A stretch of 64,000 bases of DNA from Geosiphon pyriformis (lineage: Eukaryota > Glomeromycota > Glomeromycetes > Archaeosporales > Geosiphonaceae): assembly GCA_016748015.1 (NCBI GenBank), contig JAAOMT010000617.1, forward strand, positions 902,856-966,855. Direction: 5' to 3'. How positions within the stretch are numbered: position 1 is the first letter of the stretch; each line of letters opens with the position of its first letter. Positions 60,690 to 64,000 of this stretch are shown piece after piece. A program made the translations under genes and the position numbers. The notes beneath the pieces are model-generated. The model was given only the letters and a program-made list of their open reading frames with translations, ran no database searches and was not told the origin of the DNA.

Positions 60690-61350
60690 CCGAACCAAAA
60701 AAACAATGCCCCTATATTCCCCTTAAATGTAAGGACGGCCACAAAAAACTATCATTAATGGGAGCCTGCATTTCACCTGAAAAAGAATATGAGAATCATA
60801 CTTGTTATTACTGCAAGGCTTGTCACAGAGAGTGATGGAGCCATCTAATAAAAAGAAGCGGAAAATGGGACAACACCCCTTGTTTGACTTGTGGGGATAT
60901 GCTACCAGAAGAATGCAATTGAATTGATGTAGCAATGAGAGGAGGCATCTGCGATCAGACCTGCCAATATGCTTTATCAATTTCAGAAAAAGTAAAAAGA
61001 AGAACACCCTTTAATGCAGCATACAACCGTGCTCTCAACAAACTTTATCACTACCCTCATGATGCCGAGATGATTTTCGACTTAGCAATGGCATTAATTA
61101 ATGGAGCTACCAAAGAAGATGTTCGTCAAATAAAGGAAGCAGAATACATTGAATACACTATGGAATTAGCTGGATTCAATTATGAAGATAAAGTAGAAGT
61201 CTATCACCAAATTGCAAGTCACACCTACCTGACCCAAGAAGCTCAAATTCAACGATTAGAGCAAATGAACATTAGGCTATGTGAAGAATGCATTATGCCT
61301 TGCGATGAACAATGGTGTCCCGAATGCTATGCTCTTAGTATTTCCTTGCC
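60690..61350 (+). pseudogene. Gypsy-2 cysteine-rich modules
   Basis: Between protease and dUTPase, cysteines cluster as CPYIPLKC, CYYCKACHR, CLTCGD, CDQTC and finally CEECIMPCDEQWCPEC (61282-61329), separated by an alpha-helical stretch (FDLAMALINGATKEDVRQ). They look like zinc-ribbon modules. Gypsy-1 has a shorter counterpart in the same place. Stops at 60833 and 60920. I know no named domain for them. Confidence 0.6.
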
Positions 61351-61449
61351 CAGCGAAAATGATGAGAATAAAATTGAATTTGGAGAACCTGAAGAAACGG
61401 AAGAAATTGAAACAACACCCATCTACCTTATTGAAAATCAGTCTGTCTT

Positions 61450-61905
61450 ACAACTTAAATACTTCAACAACAACGGACAAGGAATAAAACCTGAAAAAGC
61501 ACACGAAATTGATGCTGGATATGACCTAAGATATCCAGGCAAGGATACTCTTGTTCTCAAACCCAAATCTCTCACAAAAATCAACCTCAAAATTGCACTC
61601 GAAATCCTGCCAGAAGCAATGGTTCAAATCACCTCTCGGTCCTCTCTGGCAAGCAAAGGAATCAATGTCAGAGAAGAAATAATTGATGCTGGATATACTG
61701 GAGACATAACAGTGATGCTTCAAAATGAAACTGACAAACCATTCAAGATCAAACATGCTGAAAAAATTGCCCAAGCTATTTACCTACTCTTAATCAACAT
61801 TTCGGGTTTGCAACTAGTCAATCAAAGAGAACAATTAGGAAAAAGCGATAGAGGAATCCAAGGCTTTGGTTCAACTGGACGATTCACAGTTCCAGTTAAT
61901 ATAGC
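61450..61905 (+). CDS. dUTPase domain within Gypsy-2 pol
   Basis: About 150 residues in frame with pol, without a stop (frame open 60935-62056). All five motifs of trimeric dUTPases are present in order: HEIDAGYDL (1), TSRSSLASKGI (2), EIIDAGYTGDI (3, with the catalytic Asp and stacking Tyr), EKIAQAIY (4) and DRGIQGFGSTGR (5, Gly-rich with Phe). The enzyme hydrolyses dUTP to dUMP and would limit uracil in element DNA. It lies between the protease/Cys-rich region and reverse transcriptase. Motif 2 has Ser-Ser where many have Ser-Gly. As it is intact in motif terms while neighbours carry stops, it may simply have escaped damage. Confidence 0.9.
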
Positions 61906-62524
61906 TCTTAACACACAGAACAAATCCCACCAGATTCTCAGACTTCCACAACCGATTACCATCTCACCCTTTGGAGAACATCCAGAAATTTACATTTGCA
62001 TAAAGCCAACAACCACACAACAAATTTTTGAGTCCAATGAACAAGCCTGCTTGTAACATAATATTTTGATCCCAAACATTTATATTCCAGAAGGAACAAA
62101 GAAAGTCCGAGTTACTTTTTACAACCCCAATAATTACCCCATAATTTTATTAAATAATTTAGAAATTGGAGTTATTCACAGTAATATATTTCAACAAGAA
62201 TTACCCCAAACAGTCCCCGATTTCTCTGAAATTATTGGACATTCACTACTGAAAATCAACCCAAACCCTAGCTCTGAAAACTACCATGTTGTTATGGAAA
62301 AACTATCTCGAATCAACATAGGACAACTTGAACTACAACAACAGACCCAGCTCAAAGAACTAATTGCAGAATTTGCTAATATTTTCACCGAAAACAACAA
62401 TGACTTAGGAAGAACTGATTTGGTTCAACACCAAATCTATACAGGAGATGCCAAATCCAGGCGACAACAAGCCTACTGAGTTGCTCCAGAAAGTCACCAA
62501 TTTATCTGAGAAGAAGTACAACAG
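61906..62524 (+). pseudogene. Gypsy-2 linker between dUTPase and RT
   Basis: A beta-rich segment (IPNIYIPEGTKKVRVTFYNP, NNLEIGVI) like the short domain often found before reverse transcriptase in Gypsy elements, then LGRTDLVQHQIYTGDAK, the standard RT lead-in. Stops at 62054, 62477 and 62507; the last two sit where Arg is expected (CGA to TGA). Confidence 0.7.
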
Positions 62525-63721
62525 ATGCTTAACAATGGGTTTATTCAACTATCAATAAGCCCATGGGCCTCACCTGTGGTTTTAGTTAAAAAGAAAAATG
62601 GAAAGATACGATTTTGTGTTGATTACCGACAACTCAACAGTGTCACCATTGGGGATACCTATCCTCTTCCCCAAATTGATGACATGTTGGATGCTCTTGA
62701 AAAGTCCAAATACTTTTCAACATTAGATTTAGAGAGTGGATACTGGCAAGTTGCTATGGATTCCAAAGACCGCCCCAAAACAGCATTCACCACTCAAGAA
62801 GGAAATTACGAGTTCAATGTAATGCCTTTCGGATTATGCAATGCACCAGCAACATTCCAAAGACTCATGGATGTTGTTTACAAAGGCCTCCTTTGGAAAT
62901 CAGTAGTAGTTTATCTTGATGACACTAATGTTTATTTACCATTTTTCGAGCTACATTTAATTCACTTGTGAGAAGTTTTTCAACAATTATGGAAAGCAGG
63001 ATTGAAATTGAACATTGAAAAATGCTACTTCGGAAAGACAAGTTTAGCTTTTCTTGGTCACATTGTTAGCAAAGATGGAATTAAACCAGACCCCGGAAAA
63101 ATCAGTACTGTCAAAAACTTCAAGACTCCACGAAATACCACAGAATTAAGAGGATTTATTGGATTAGCATTCTATTACCAAAAATTCATCAAAAGATTCT
63201 CAGAAATTGCAAAACCTCTCAACCAGCTCACTACAAAAAATGTCGAATACAAATGGACAAAAGAACACCAAAATGCCTTCGAGATACTCAAGGAAAAACT
63301 CACAACAGCTCCAATCTTTGCCTACCCAGACTTCAGCAACCAATTCTGGTTAGCAACTGATGCTTTTTATACTGCCTTTGGTGCCATTCTATCACAGTTA
63401 GATGACAATGGAAATGAGCGAGTAATTGCTTATGCTAGTAGAACATTAAAGCCAGCCAAAAAGAACTACCTCGCAACAGAATTAGAAACCGCAGTAGTAA
63501 TCTGGGCCTTACATCACTTCAATTTTTACCTCAGATCCAAAGAATTTGATATTATCACTGATAATATTAGACTTAAATGGCTACAAAACAAAAACACCCA
63601 GCTGAACGCAAAACAAACCCGATGGACAGGATTTTTAGCTAATTACCAATACATCATACACCACAAACTAGGAAAACTCCACACCAACGTTGATTGTCTC
63701 TCAAGAATGAGACAAGATTAG
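62525..63721 (+). pseudogene. Gypsy-2 reverse transcriptase and RNase H
   Basis: RT: ASPVVLVKKKNGKIRFCVDY, FSTLDLESGYWQVAM, MPFGLCNAPATFQRLM, VVYLDDTNVY (catalytic YLDD at 62912-62923), FLGHIVSKDGIKPDP and the connection. RNase H from about 63340: LATDAFYTAFGAILSQ (Asp), ATELETAVVIWALHHF (Glu), DIITDNIRLKWLQNK (Asp). One internal stop, TGA 62969, where Arg is expected. The frame ends at TAG 63719. Confidence 0.9.
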
Positions 63722-64000
63722 AAAACAAAACCAACACCCATTTGAATTAACAGCATCAAAACAACAAACAATGAACCCCAAAAACTACAACAATCTCAAA
63801 CAATATCTGGAGACATTAACAATCCCAACAGATTGGTCCCCAGACAAAAAACATTGGTTACAACAACAAGCCAAACAATATTTTCTACACAACAACATTA
63901 TCTATCATCGAAATTTCAAAAACCCAACCAAACCACTCAGATTAATACAAGAACCAGGAAAAAAAGACCATTTTATACAACATGCACTCAGATCCTTCAT
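63720..64000 (+). pseudogene. Gypsy-2 integrase, N-terminal fragment
   Basis: After TAG 63719 the +1 frame is open to the window edge. It contains an ATG at 63771 and YFLHNNIIYHRN, then KDHFIQHALRSF, which resembles the HHCC zinc-binding N-terminus of Gypsy integrases. Either one base has been gained or lost, or integrase is translated as a separate or frameshifted product. Cut by the window end. Confidence 0.65.

Larger units (their letters stand above)
57076..64000 (+). mobile_element. Gypsy-2: dUTPase-encoding LTR retrotransposon
   Basis: A second Ty3/Gypsy-type element, inserted into Gypsy-1 pol, running past the window end. Order: 5' LTR, primer-binding site, gag, zinc knuckle, protease, Cys-rich modules, dUTPase, reverse transcriptase, RNase H, start of integrase. 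From about 58103 to 63721 all domains are in one frame; nine internal stops interrupt it (58901, 59450, 59738, 60833, 60920, 62054, 62477, 62507, 62969). Most are explained as CGA to TGA, CAA to TAA or TGG to TAG/TGA. The right LTR is not visible. Confidence 0.9.

Overview
The window is nuclear DNA of a filamentous fungus. It is very AT-rich, holds intron-rich genes with short GT-AG introns, and much of it is mobile elements and their decayed remains. Extreme AT bias, the element types and the gene style suggest an early-diverging fungus, most likely an arbuscular mycorrhizal species (Glomeromycotina, for example Rhizophagus or Gigaspora). That placement is inference.

Host genes lie in two islands. 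Island 1 (5.2-10.2 kb): a TatD-family metal-dependent hydrolase (Scn1-like, minus) divergent from a mitochondrial glycine carrier of the SLC25A38/Hem25 family (plus, 8 exons), then a WD40 protein of the SKI8/WDR61 family (plus, 10 exons). Island 2 (36.9-44.8 kb, all minus): an asparagine-rich acidic protein of unknown function, a class I SAM-dependent methyltransferase (4 exons, one intron nearly all microsatellite), and mitochondrial methionyl-tRNA formyltransferase (9 exons). Exon joins were worked out by reading phase and family motifs.

The rest is transposon territory. Three long LINEs of the same broad group (RRM/zinc-knuckle ORF1; ORF2 with AP-endonuclease, reverse transcriptase, RNase H and a C-terminal zinc motif) lie at 11.7-18.5 kb (+), 25.5-32.3 kb (-) and 47.0-52.7 kb (-). 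In all three, ORF1 stop and ORF2 start share ATGA. All are dead, mostly through stop codons explained by C-to-T or G-to-A changes. Still older AT-saturated copies lie at 11.3-11.7, 18.5-20.2, 24.3-25.0, 32.3-34.1 and 45.1-47.0 kb. From 20.2 to 24.3 kb is a region with imperfect terminal inverted repeats, a 3 x 112-bp tandem repeat and a solo LTR.

The right end is a nest. LINE 3 is cut by a Ty3/Gypsy-type element (Gypsy-1, from 52678), which is cut in its reverse transcriptase by a second one (Gypsy-2, from 57076), which runs off the window. Gypsy-1 has a textbook -1 frameshift signal (TTTAAAC, 8-nt spacer, stem-loop) at the gag-pol junction. Gypsy-2 instead carries gag, protease, reverse transcriptase and RNase H in one frame, with a complete dUTPase domain and cysteine-rich modules between protease and reverse transcriptase. 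The dUTPase-bearing Gypsy element is the most unusual thing here.
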